A program made the translations under genes and the position numbers. Below, piece after piece: positions 1 to 6,204 of a stretch of 64,000 bases of DNA. The stretch covers positions 1 to 64,000 of the forward strand of contig NZ_VIVL01000008.1 of NCBI RefSeq assembly GCF_007828835.1, in the 5' to 3' direction. This DNA comes from Variovorax beijingensis. GTDB lineage: Bacteria > Pseudomonadota > Gammaproteobacteria > Burkholderiales > Burkholderiaceae_C. The notes below the pieces were generated by a model that had not been told where the DNA came from, ran no database searches, and saw only the letters and a program-made list of their open reading frames with translations. Positions within the stretch are counted from its first letter, which is position 1, and every line of letters starts with the position of its first letter.

Positions 1-76
1 CCCTGGAACATCGAGCTCGTCGAACCGTAGACCTCTGCGCGCGCATCGATTCCGGCGCCGCGCGCAAGGGCGTGGT

Positions 77-358
77 TTATTGAGCGCTTACGAACCAATT
101 GCTCGCGTCCAACGTCGTCGCGGCGAGCCATCCGCACAGCATCACGACCAAGGTGCACGAGTAGTCGTTCAGCGGCTTGTCCTTGTCTTGGGCAAAGACA
201 ATCAGCGCGGCTCCTACGACTCCCACGCATTGCCACAGGCCAGTGATGTGCCGACCCAGGTGGGTAGAGGTCTGCCGGTATGTCTCCAGCAGGAAGTCCT
301 CGCGCTTGTCATCGCAGCGACCCGTCGCTGAAGGGGTGTTTGGCGTCTGATTTGTCAT
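77..358 (-). CDS. Small two-helix membrane protein, unknown function
   Basis: The 93-residue product has a polar N-terminus (about residues 1-35) and two hydrophobic stretches, roughly 36-57 and 66-84, joined by a short charged loop (DKDKPLND), so a two-pass inner-membrane protein is likely. I recognise no family. It lies 43 bp downstream of the ImmA-like peptidase gene and reads the same way, so it may be the last gene of the leftward RHH-GNAT-HTH-peptidase set, or an independent gene. No strong ribosome binding site precedes the ATG at 358. Small membrane proteins occur as effectors or exclusion factors in mobile elements, but nothing here shows such a role. Confidence 0.5.
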   Translation of the reverse strand: MTNQTPNTPSATGRCDDKREDFLLETYRQTSTHLGRHITGLWQCVGVVGAALIVFAQDKDKPLNDYSCTLVVMLCGWLAATTLDASNWFVSAQ

Positions 359-401
359 TCGTATTGGCGCGGTAGAGGCGATGGAAACGGCTAGGCGATC
401 T

Positions 402-1271
402 CTAGACCTTCGTGTACCCCATCGTCAGGATGGAGTGCCCGTTGCTGAAGACATCGAACACAAACTCGTGTTGACGGCCTTCCACATCCCTCAGTGCGTA
501 CGTGAATGCACCCAATGGTCCGCCGCGCGCGTGCCGAGCGTTGGCTTTCACGATCGTGAACAGTTGGGGAGCCTGGATGTGGCCGAACCTTTGCTCGAAC
601 GGCGTCGAAACCGCCAAGTGTTTTACTGACGCCTCCCGCAAGGAACCCGGCTCGCAGATCATGAAGAAGGTCGGTCGGCCCGAGTGCTCTGCAATCCGCC
701 ATCCCGCGGATGAAATGCTGTTGCCCGAGTCGTTCGCCAGATTCATCGCCAAAGACATGAGCGGATCCTTGCCGCTGAGATAGTCGTTGATGTAATAGCC
801 TGGGAACAGAATCAAGCCTGCGCCGAGATTGGCTTCTGCCTCGATCATCGCTTCGCAGGAGGGCAACAGCGTCACTTCGGCATCGCCGTACATGAAGTCC
901 TTGTGCCAGTCGAGCAAGTCGTGAGTGATCTCGTGTGCCTCTGCCCACCGCTTCTTGATGTCGTGCAAGTCATCGTCGATGAGGATCCTCTTGGCATCGG
1001 GAAGCAGCAGCGCCTTGAGATCCATCTGTTTGACGGCCTCGACCAGGCGCCAAGGTTCCGTGATGACCTTCCCGGCAATGCGCATCTTGTGCGCTAGGCG
1101 GTCCATGAAGTCGGGGTTTCCGACGGAATAGTAGCGCACGTCCAGTTTTTGGACTGCCCGGACTTGCGCAAGGCTGATCGGCGGCTTGGGTCGACCCAGG
1201 TCCGCTAGCAATCGGTCGACCCGGACTGCAATTGCCTTCGATTCTTCAACTGGTACAAGTGGTCCCTTCAT
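402..1271 (-). CDS. ImmA/IrrE-family zinc metallopeptidase
   Basis: The 289-residue protein carries the gluzincin signature HEITH at residues 113-117, inside the typical context of a helix preceded by a tryptophan (RWAEAHEITH), with acidic residues E144 and E146 placed to supply the third zinc ligand. This is the ImmA/IrrE arrangement; members cleave partner HTH repressors. The gene starts 38 bp after the stop of an HTH protein gene, so the two form a repressor/peptidase pair like ImmR/ImmA of ICEBs1 or CapH/CapP of CBASS loci. The start at 1271 follows a purine-rich GAGGGCTGAGG stretch. Inferred role: derepression of the adjacent operons or of element transfer after a stress signal. The substrate is not shown by sequence. 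Confidence 0.8.
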   Translation of the reverse strand: MKGPLVPVEESKAIAVRVDRLLADLGRPKPPISLAQVRAVQKLDVRYYSVGNPDFMDRLAHKMRIAGKVITEPWRLVEAVKQMDLKALLLPDAKRILIDDDLHDIKKRWAEAHEITHDLLDWHKDFMYGDAEVTLLPSCEAMIEAEANLGAGLILFPGYYINDYLSGKDPLMSLAMNLANDSGNSISSAGWRIAEHSGRPTFFMICEPGSLREASVKHLAVSTPFEQRFGHIQAPQLFTIVKANARHARGGPLGAFTYALRDVEGRQHEFVFDVFSNGHSILTMGYTKV

Positions 1272-1309
1272 CCTCAGCCCTCATTTCGTTGTTGTCTATC
1301 CGTCCCAGT

Positions 1310-1786
1310 TCAGTCTTCGGACATGAACTTTATGAAATCCTGGACAAGATCTTGACTGTTTTCGTCCAACGTACTCATCCCCTTGGAAAGAGTCGCGTAC
1401 CTCACCATGACGGCATCGTTTTGCGCGTCTTTGACGCTGCCAAAGCCAGCTATGGTTGCGAGCTTCCCTCGCGACAGGCGCAGAGCCTTTGACACACCAG
1501 CGACAACGCGTAGTGACGGCTGAACTGCTGCGTCAAGCAGCTTTGTAACGTCGTCTTCAGACAGTCCCGATCGGTCTGCCAACGTCTTCCTATCCAGCCT
1601 CTCTTGTGCACAGGCAGCCTTCACCACGACAGCCATCGCGCGGGCAGGCGTGGGTTGAGCGGCAGTGTGTTCAGCTCGAGCCACTCGAGCTTCGAACGCG
1701 GTCAGGTCACCAGTGCCAGCAAGAGGTACTTCGGTCCCAACGGGCTCTAGATGTCGCTCTAGCCAGCTACGCGGGATTTTCTTCAT
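1310..1786 (-). CDS. HTH (XRE-like) regulator, probable partner of the ImmA-like peptidase
   Basis: The 158-residue protein has an N-terminal basic segment, a variable linker, then a helix-turn-helix around residues 66-104 (key stretch DRKTLADRSGLSEDDVTKLL) and an acidic tail ending in DFIKFMSED. Three consecutive ATGs are present; the third (1786) is best placed, six bases after AAGGAG. The first 20 bp overlap the end of the GNAT-like gene, implying translational coupling. A peptidase gene follows, the classic HTH plus ImmA layout in which the HTH protein represses until cleaved. The HTH is divergent, so DNA binding is inferred. It may instead be an antitoxin-like protein. Confidence 0.65.
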   Translation of the reverse strand: MKKIPRSWLERHLEPVGTEVPLAGTGDLTAFEARVARAEHTAAQPTPARAMAVVVKAACAQERLDRKTLADRSGLSEDDVTKLLDAAVQPSLRVVAGVSKALRLSRGKLATIAGFGSVKDAQNDAVMVRYATLSKGMSTLDENSQDLVQDFIKFMSED

Positions 1787-2444
1787 CATCATCTCCTTCC
1801 AACGGGTAGAACGCCTCGGCCGCAGCCTCCTCGAGTTCGAAGTACTCGAGGTTTTCCTTCTTCGGGTCGCGGCCGAGGCTGACCATCCCGATCTTCTTTT
1901 CATACCAAAGTGCCGCGTCGTCCAGCGCGTGCAACCCGACCCGCCCCTTAAAACCGAGGTCTCGGCTGATATCGACCGCCTGTCGCATCAAGATCTTTCC
2001 AACCAACTGATACCGCGGCGGGGTCAGAACCCCAGGCAGGTTCCACGGCGCAGTGGCGATGAGATCGAGGTAGATCCCCGGCTTCCCCTTGTGACTCTCC
2101 GCGCGGCAGGCATGCTCGTAGGTACTCAAGTGCATCAGGCCTTCGACCCAGACGCGTTGCCCGTCGGTGCCGGGGTTAATCGTCCGCGTCACCGCGTAGA
2201 CCTCTTCACGAAGAGACCGGCTGGCCTGGACGGCTATGAAGCCCCACGGCCAGTGCGCATACGTGAATGGCAGTGTCACCCCGAGTTCACGGTCGACATT
2301 GATGGCGGCCACGCCCTCCATCCATCCACGCCACTGCTCTTCCGCGCGCAGCACGAGTTGCGTGTCGGGTTGCCGCCACAACGTCCCCGGCTCCCAGACC
2401 TTGCGGGCGTTGTCCCAGAGTTCGATGTCTTCGCTTTCGGTCAC
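1767..2444 (-). CDS. GNAT-fold acetyltransferase-like protein
   Basis: The 225-residue product has the look of a diverged GCN5-related acetyltransferase: a beta-strand region GIYLDLIATAPWNLP (about 123-137), a helix after RYQLVGKILMRQA where acetyl-CoA usually binds, and the C-terminal VGLHALDDAALWYEKKIGM motif (169-187) typical of the last GNAT strands. The tail is strongly acidic. It starts at GTG (2444), sharing GTGA with the stop of the RHH gene, so the two are translationally coupled. RHH plus GNAT is the layout of TacAT/AtaRT toxin-antitoxin pairs, but this protein is longer than those toxins (about 160-175 aa), so a toxin role is only a possibility. Confidence 0.6.
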   Translation of the reverse strand: MTESEDIELWDNARKVWEPGTLWRQPDTQLVLRAEEQWRGWMEGVAAINVDRELGVTLPFTYAHWPWGFIAVQASRSLREEVYAVTRTINPGTDGQRVWVEGLMHLSTYEHACRAESHKGKPGIYLDLIATAPWNLPGVLTPPRYQLVGKILMRQAVDISRDLGFKGRVGLHALDDAALWYEKKIGMVSLGRDPKKENLEYFELEEAAAEAFYPLEGDDDEENPA

Positions 2445-2656
2445 AGCACCACCACTTCCTTCTTTTCTTTGCTTTTCTCGTCTTCAAAGAAGAGCTTCTC
2501 TCCCGCCTTGGTACGCGAATCCAGCAACTGATAAAGCCGCAACGCCTGGCGGAGGAGCGCGGTCTTGGTGATGTCCTTCTCCGCGGCCAACTGCTCGAGC
2601 ACGGTCATCTCGGCGTCCGTCAGGTTAAGCGTCATCGTCTTCTTGGCTGGCGTCAT
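2441..2656 (-). CDS. Ribbon-helix-helix DNA-binding protein
   Basis: The 71-residue protein begins with a basic strand (KKTMTLNLTDAEMTVLEQLA) followed by KDITKTALLRQALRLYQLL, the strand-helix-helix pattern of RHH regulators, and ends in a charged tail (EDEKSKEKKEV). I chose the ATG at 2656 because AAGGA lies eight bases upstream; an earlier in-frame start would add a segment unlike the family and would overlap the promoter. It is the first gene of the leftward set and lies opposite the ubiquitin-like operon. Palindromic TTTTTAGC motifs in the shared intergenic region are plausible operators, so it may repress itself and the divergent operon, or act as antitoxin to the next gene. Confidence 0.7.
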   Translation of the reverse strand: MTPAKKTMTLNLTDAEMTVLEQLAAEKDITKTALLRQALRLYQLLDSRTKAGEKLFFEDEKSKEKKEVVVL

Positions 2657-2684
2657 CTCAGTTTTCCTTTGACTCGGTACCGAA

Positions 2685-2713
2685 ATTATACGCTTTTTAG
2701 CTAAAAATAATTC
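2685..2713 (-). promoter_or_regulatory. Leftward promoter with palindrome in its spacer
   Basis: On the minus strand there is a perfect -10 hexamer TATAAT (2690-2685) and, 17 bp upstream, a weak -35 GAATTA (2713-2708). The spacer is occupied by the perfect 14-bp palindrome TTTTTAGCTAAAAA (2694-2707). The predicted transcript would start about 20 bases before the RHH start codon. A repressor bound to the palindrome would block RNA polymerase, suggesting autoregulation by the RHH or HTH protein. The -10 match is direct; regulation is inferred. Confidence 0.5.
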
Positions 2714-2723
2714 ACTAGCCACT

Positions 2724-2767
2724 TGCGTCAACTTCATTTAATAGCTACTCTACAGCTACTTTTTAGC
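2724..2767 (+). promoter_or_regulatory. Rightward control region with repeated AGCTACT and TTTTTAGC motifs
   Basis: Upstream of the ubiquitin-like gene, AGCTACT occurs at 2743-2749 and 2754-2760, one helical turn apart, and TTTTTAGC at 2760-2767 repeats the half of the palindrome at 2694-2701. A weak promoter (TTGCGT at 2724, TACTCT at 2746, 16-bp spacing) overlaps them. GGAG at 2771-2774 is the ribosome binding site for the ATG at 2780. The shared motifs on both sides of the divergent region suggest one regulator controls both gene sets. Confidence 0.4.
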
Positions 2768-2779
2768 CACGGAGCAGCC

Positions 2780-3040
2780 ATGACAGCGATTGACCACAAA
2801 CCCAGCCACCCCATCGAGATCGTCATCGACGAGGTGACCTACTTCATTGAAGACCGCGAACTGACCGGCGCACAACTGAGGGCTGTCCCCAAGCCGGATG
2901 TCTCGGCCAACCGCGACTTGTTCCTCGAGACGCCCGGCCCTCGTGATGACGTCCTGATCGAGCCCGGCAAGACCTACCGCGTGCACCGCGGTAGCCGCTT
3001 CTACACGGCGCCCTCCACCATCAACCCGGGAGCCGAGTGA
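2780..3040 (+). CDS. Ubiquitin-like modifier, multiubiquitin family, single domain
   Basis: The 86-residue protein matches the bacterial multiubiquitin family: strand PIEIVIDEVTYFIEDRELTG (11-30), the family's helix-start motif TGAQLRAV, an acidic middle and a last strand GKTYRVHRGSRFY (63-75). It is a putative protein modifier. Many family members have several tandem ubiquitin-like domains; this one has one. The C-terminus is NPGAE, so glycine 84 is followed by two residues that a peptidase would have to remove before E1 activation, a job the JAB domain encoded two genes later could do. An upstream TTG in frame (2723) is rejected because GGAG sits five bases before ATG 2780. Its stop overlaps the next start (TGATG). 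Confidence 0.85.
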   Translation: MTAIDHKPSHPIEIVIDEVTYFIEDRELTGAQLRAVPKPDVSANRDLFLETPGPRDDVLIEPGKTYRVHRGSRFYTAPSTINPGAE

Positions 3041-3444
3041 TGCTGCGCGCGCAAGATCAAGCGTTCCTGCGCGAGCGAGGGCTGGACTGGGAATTGGTCC
3101 CAGCTCAGGGCCAGTCTTGCCTGGTCGTGAAGAGCTTTTGCGTAACAGGGGGCGGCTTCACGCCGGACCGCACAGACCTGATGGTCCGCATCCCGAACGG
3201 CTATCCCATGACTCCGTTGGACATGTGGTACTGCGCCCCCCCTATCCGCTTGCAAGCCACGGGGCAGTACGCCCCCGCATCGGACTACGTTGAAAGCCAC
3301 TGCGGGCGCAACTGGCAACGCTTCTCTCGGCATCTGAACCAGACGCCCTGGCAGCCGGGTGTCGACAGCCTGCGTTCGTTCTTCGTCCACATTCAACGAG
3401 AGCTCCAAGGGGCCGGAAAGGAGACCGCATGCGATCCAGCCTAG
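3040..3444 (+). CDS. E2-like ubiquitin-conjugating protein (prokaryotic E2 family E type)
   Basis: The 134-residue protein follows the UBC fold order: LVVKSFCVTGGGF, then LMVRIPNGYPMTPLDMWYC, equivalent to the strand ending in YPxxPP of eukaryotic E2s, then WQRFSRHLNQTPWQPGVDSL, equivalent to the W-S-P helix start. A cysteine in ESHCGRNW lies between these, where the catalytic cysteine of E2s is found; a second candidate is in MWYCAPP. It would accept the modifier from the E1 domain encoded by the next gene. It starts on the stop of the modifier gene and its last 16 bases overlap the E1/JAB gene, so the three are translationally coupled. Assignment rests on the pattern plus context; which cysteine reacts is inference. 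Confidence 0.75.
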   Translation: MLRAQDQAFLRERGLDWELVPAQGQSCLVVKSFCVTGGGFTPDRTDLMVRIPNGYPMTPLDMWYCAPPIRLQATGQYAPASDYVESHCGRNWQRFSRHLNQTPWQPGVDSLRSFFVHIQRELQGAGKETACDPA

Positions 3445-4778
3445 TTTTCAGCGATGCCACTGCGCGAAGCCTGCACGAGGCTTTACAGGCGGCCCCATTC
3501 GTCGAGCGTGCGGCGTTCTTGCTGTGCACGGAGGTGCGTACCGACAGATCCTGCAAGCTCATAGTCAACCAGGTCGTGTCGGTGCGTCCGGAGGATTACC
3601 TGCGCCAGCACACAGCGGGCATGTCCCTGGCCAGTCCGGCGTACACGTCGGCGGCTAAGATTGCCCGAGACGCAGGCAGTTCGATCATCTTTGTGCACTC
3701 ACATCCGTCCGGGGCTCTCTACTTTTCAGACCAGGACGACCGCGAGGAACCAAAGCTGATTGAATTCTTCAAGGCCCGGGTACCTGGGCGGACCCACGGT
3801 GCGCTTGTAGTGTGCGATGGGTGCATGGTGGGCCGGATCTACATGCCTGAGCCAGCGGCTCTAGACGTCATCGCTGAGTGGGGGGCGCAGTGGAAGGTCC
3901 ATGCAGGCGCGAGCGTCGCCAAGCAAGATATCTTCGACAGGTCGATCCGTGCCATCGGACGCGACGGTCAGGCCTTGCTTGGGCAGCTTGTGATCGGCGT
4001 CGTCGGCGCCGGCGGCACCGGTTCAGCTGCCGCGCAGGTGTTGGCAAGGCTCGGTGTGGGAACACTTCGCCTGTTCGATGATGACAAGTTGGAGGACACG
4101 AACGTTCCGCGAGTATTGGGCGCAACGATGGGCCAGGTTGGGCAGGCCAAGGTACGTGTGCTTGAAGAGCATCTGCGATCCATCGGCCTGGGGACCATCG
4201 TCGACGCGGTTGAGGGCAGCATCTGTCGACAGGACGTGGCCGCCATGCTGCGCGATTGCGATGTGATCTTCAGCTGCGTCGACAAAGAGATGCCGCGTAG
4301 CATCCTCATGGCACACCATCTGCACTACCTGACACCGGTGATTGATCTGGGTGTCAAGATCGAGGCGTCGCAGCAGTCCATCAAGGAGGTGTGGGGCCGA
4401 ATTACCACCATGACTCCCGGAAGCCCATGCTTGTTCTGCCGAGGGCGAATCAGCGCTGAAGGCCTACGCTTGGAAGCGATGCGACTCGACGAACGTTCGG
4501 CTCAGGTTCGACAAGGCTATGCACCTGAGCTTGACGAACCTGCACCAGCTGTCGTCGCCTACACATCGGCAGTTGCGTCGATGGCGGCAGCCGAATTTCT
4601 CGCACGCCTGTTCCTGCCCGGGGCTCGAAAATCTCTGGGGGACGAGTCGCTCATGCGCCTCGACCTTGGCACCGTGCGGTCAAACTCGGGCACGAGGCGA
4701 GCGAACTGCATCTGCGCCAACGACGTGTCGTTCGCCGCGGGTGACGTATTGCCGCATCTCGGCCTCTCCTGGGGATGA
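3429..4778 (+). CDS. JAB/JAMM deubiquitinase-like peptidase fused to ThiF/E1-like adenylating enzyme
   Basis: Two domains lie in one 449-residue chain. Residues about 1-150 form a JAB domain with a complete JAMM motif: E26, then H90-S-H92-P, S100 and D103 at canonical spacing (H-x-H-P-x6-S-x2-D), predicting an active zinc isopeptidase. Residues about 165-449 form a ThiF/E1 domain: nucleotide loop GAGGTG at 193-198, DDDKLEDTNVPR (217-228) with the conserved Asp, Asn and Arg, CxxC at 334-337 and CxC at 427-429, likely a structural zinc site. The chain would both mature the modifier or reverse its conjugation and activate it. AAAGGAGA precedes the ATG at 3429, which lies inside the E2 gene. Confidence 0.9.
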   Translation: MRSSLVFSDATARSLHEALQAAPFVERAAFLLCTEVRTDRSCKLIVNQVVSVRPEDYLRQHTAGMSLASPAYTSAAKIARDAGSSIIFVHSHPSGALYFSDQDDREEPKLIEFFKARVPGRTHGALVVCDGCMVGRIYMPEPAALDVIAEWGAQWKVHAGASVAKQDIFDRSIRAIGRDGQALLGQLVIGVVGAGGTGSAAAQVLARLGVGTLRLFDDDKLEDTNVPRVLGATMGQVGQAKVRVLEEHLRSIGLGTIVDAVEGSICRQDVAAMLRDCDVIFSCVDKEMPRSILMAHHLHYLTPVIDLGVKIEASQQSIKEVWGRITTMTPGSPCLFCRGRISAEGLRLEAMRLDERSAQVRQGYAPELDEPAPAVVAYTSAVASMAAAEFLARLFLPGARKSLGDESLMRLDLGTVRSNSGTRRANCICANDVSFAAGDVLPHLGLSWG

Positions 4779-4781
4779 GAA

Positions 4782-5504
4782 ATGGAACCTGAGAAAGAAT
4801 ATGTGTGGTTCGACCACCTCCCCGCCCGCTCCCCCTGGAGCAGTCTATGGTATGGCTTCTACAAGTGCGAGTGCGCTGCCCTTCGCTCCAGTGAGCCAGC
4901 GTGTCCGGTGTGTGACCGCACGAGCCCGTGCGAACCTACCGACCCAAGCCGGCCCGGAGATCCTCCAACATACGTCGTCCCCGGTGCAGAGGGTCGCTAT
5001 GAGGACTACGTCTATCTGGAGTTGATCGAGCGGGAGTGGAAACGTCCGGCGCTGAACGTGGAGGTCCTTCCCCAACCGCACGTAGCGGGCAGGCACATGG
5101 CCGACAAGGTTGGCATCGTTCTGCTCTTCTGGACCTACTTCGAGTCCCGCATCGACCGTCTCATCAACTTGGGGCTTTCCTATCGTCCTGCGGAAGAAGC
5201 CGAGAACCTTCGCATTCGCTACCGCTCCGTGGGCGCAAGGATGGACCGGCTGTACAAGATCTTGTTCAACACAACTTACAACGCCGATCTGACCGATGCT
5301 GGCTACGCGCCCATCGCGTCTCTCCTGCAGGAAATTCAAACCAGAAGGAATGCCTTCGCCCATGGGGACCCTGTCGCCATCGACGACTCGCTGGTCGAAC
5401 GGCTGGTGACCGCACTGCGCACCGAACACCTCTCCTGGATCGCTGCCTACAACCGCCGCCTGAGCGTTTTACGCCCTCGCACGGCCGTCGAGCGAGTCGT
5501 CTGA
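4782..5504 (+). CDS. Cys-rich protein with HEPN-like R-x4-H motif, part of the ubiquitin-like operon
   Basis: The 240-residue protein has an N-terminal cysteine cluster (C29, C31, C41, C44, C50), which suggests a zinc knuckle, followed by a mostly helical region. Near residues 188-195 it has RRNAFAHG, where R189-N-A-F-A-H194 fits the R(N/D/H)x(3-5)H signature of HEPN domains, many of which are RNases in defence and toxin systems. The helix GIVLLFWTYFESRIDRLINL upstream would fit the first HEPN helix pair. It starts three bases after the E1/JAB stop and is followed one base later by the DUF6527 gene, so it belongs to the operon. It may be an effector, a target or an E3-like adaptor. HEPN identity is inference from one motif and helix content. 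Confidence 0.55.
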   Translation: MEPEKEYVWFDHLPARSPWSSLWYGFYKCECAALRSSEPACPVCDRTSPCEPTDPSRPGDPPTYVVPGAEGRYEDYVYLELIEREWKRPALNVEVLPQPHVAGRHMADKVGIVLLFWTYFESRIDRLINLGLSYRPAEEAENLRIRYRSVGARMDRLYKILFNTTYNADLTDAGYAPIASLLQEIQTRRNAFAHGDPVAIDDSLVERLVTALRTEHLSWIAAYNRRLSVLRPRTAVERVV

Positions 5505-5505
5505 C

Positions 5506-5862
5506 ATGAAGTGGATCACGCATGCGCTTATCGCCATCGGTCGCTGGCTTCGTTCGCTAGGCCGCGCACCAAGGGAGCGACGCTTCCGCTTGCAAGTCTT
5601 TGAAGAACGTGCCCGTGCTGTTGCTTCAGGTCGGAGCAACGAAGTAGTCGCGCTCTTTCGGAGTGGCGGAACGAACAAGTGGTGCTTTTTTGTGTGCCCT
5701 TGCGGTTGCGGGCAGCAGGTCGCTCTCAACTTGATGACGAGCCACCATCCGTCATGGCGAGTGGTTTCCGACGAGCAAGGGCCATCGATCTTTCCGTCGG
5801 TGGACTCGACAACGTGCGGCGCCCACTTCTTAGTCCGAGATGGTCACGTCATCTGGTGCTAG
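5506..5862 (+). CDS. DUF6527 family zinc-ligand-rich protein
   Basis: The 118-residue protein has a basic N-terminus and a cysteine-rich core: WCFFVCPCGCGQ (C60, C64, C66, C68), the motif TSHHPSWRV, then SVDSTTCGAHFLVRDGHVIWC with C104, H107 and C118. I recognise this as the DUF6527 pattern, which accompanies multiubiquitin, E2 and JAB/E1 genes in other bacteria. The paired ligand clusters resemble a treble-clef or RING-like zinc fold, so a role in presenting substrates to the E2 (E3-like) is attractive but unproven. It is the last gene of the operon, one base after the HEPN-like gene; the 84 bp after it hold no visible terminator before the convergent DUF2274 gene. Confidence 0.75.
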   Translation: MKWITHALIAIGRWLRSLGRAPRERRFRLQVFEERARAVASGRSNEVVALFRSGGTNKWCFFVCPCGCGQQVALNLMTSHHPSWRVVSDEQGPSIFPSVDSTTCGAHFLVRDGHVIWC

Positions 5863-5946
5863 GAGGCTGGCAGCTTAGGCGAGGCGATGAAGCCCGAAAG
5901 TGGAGAACACATGCGCGAACTATTGCAGTGAGATGATAGGCATGTG

Positions 5947-6204
5947 TCAGGTACTTGGCAGATGCGTTGGGACCGACAAGGCGTCACTCGTGCGGCTGCG
6001 CTTAAGGAATTCCCGGTCGCGCGAGATGAAGGTATCAAGCATGTGTGGAATCAGCGCGGCTGCATCAACCTGTTCGCCATGTGCTTGGCTATGCACTTTC
6101 GCGTACTGCTCAAGTCGCTTCTTCAAGTCGGCAGGGAGAGTTACTGTGAGCTTGGTGGTCTCGGCCTTCGGCAAAGGACCAAGCCGCAGCTTGTTCGTGC
6201 TCAT
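5947..6204 (-). CDS. DUF2274 protein at the distal end of the trb operon
   Basis: The 85-residue protein starts with KLRLGPLPKAETTKLTVTLP followed by a helical, charged segment (ADLKKRLEQYAKVH) and matches the DUF2274 family, which typically closes the trb operon of Tn4371-like elements. The opening strand plus two helices resembles a ribbon-helix-helix protein, so it may bind DNA. Its start overlaps the trbI stop by four bases (ATGA). It marks the boundary between conjugation core and the accessory left arm. Confidence 0.8.
   Translation of the reverse strand: MSTNKLRLGPLPKAETTKLTVTLPADLKKRLEQYAKVHSQAHGEQVDAAALIPHMLDTFISRDREFLKRSRTSDALSVPTHLPST

Noticed and set aside
1-30. Nine codons closed by TAG in frame 1 (ending NIELVEP), possibly the end of an upstream gene.
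   Set aside because: Too short to assign and no recognisable motif.
2723-2779. In-frame TTG extension of the ubiquitin-like gene.
   Set aside because: It lies in the promoter region, adds sequence unlike the family, and a better ribosome binding site precedes ATG 2780.
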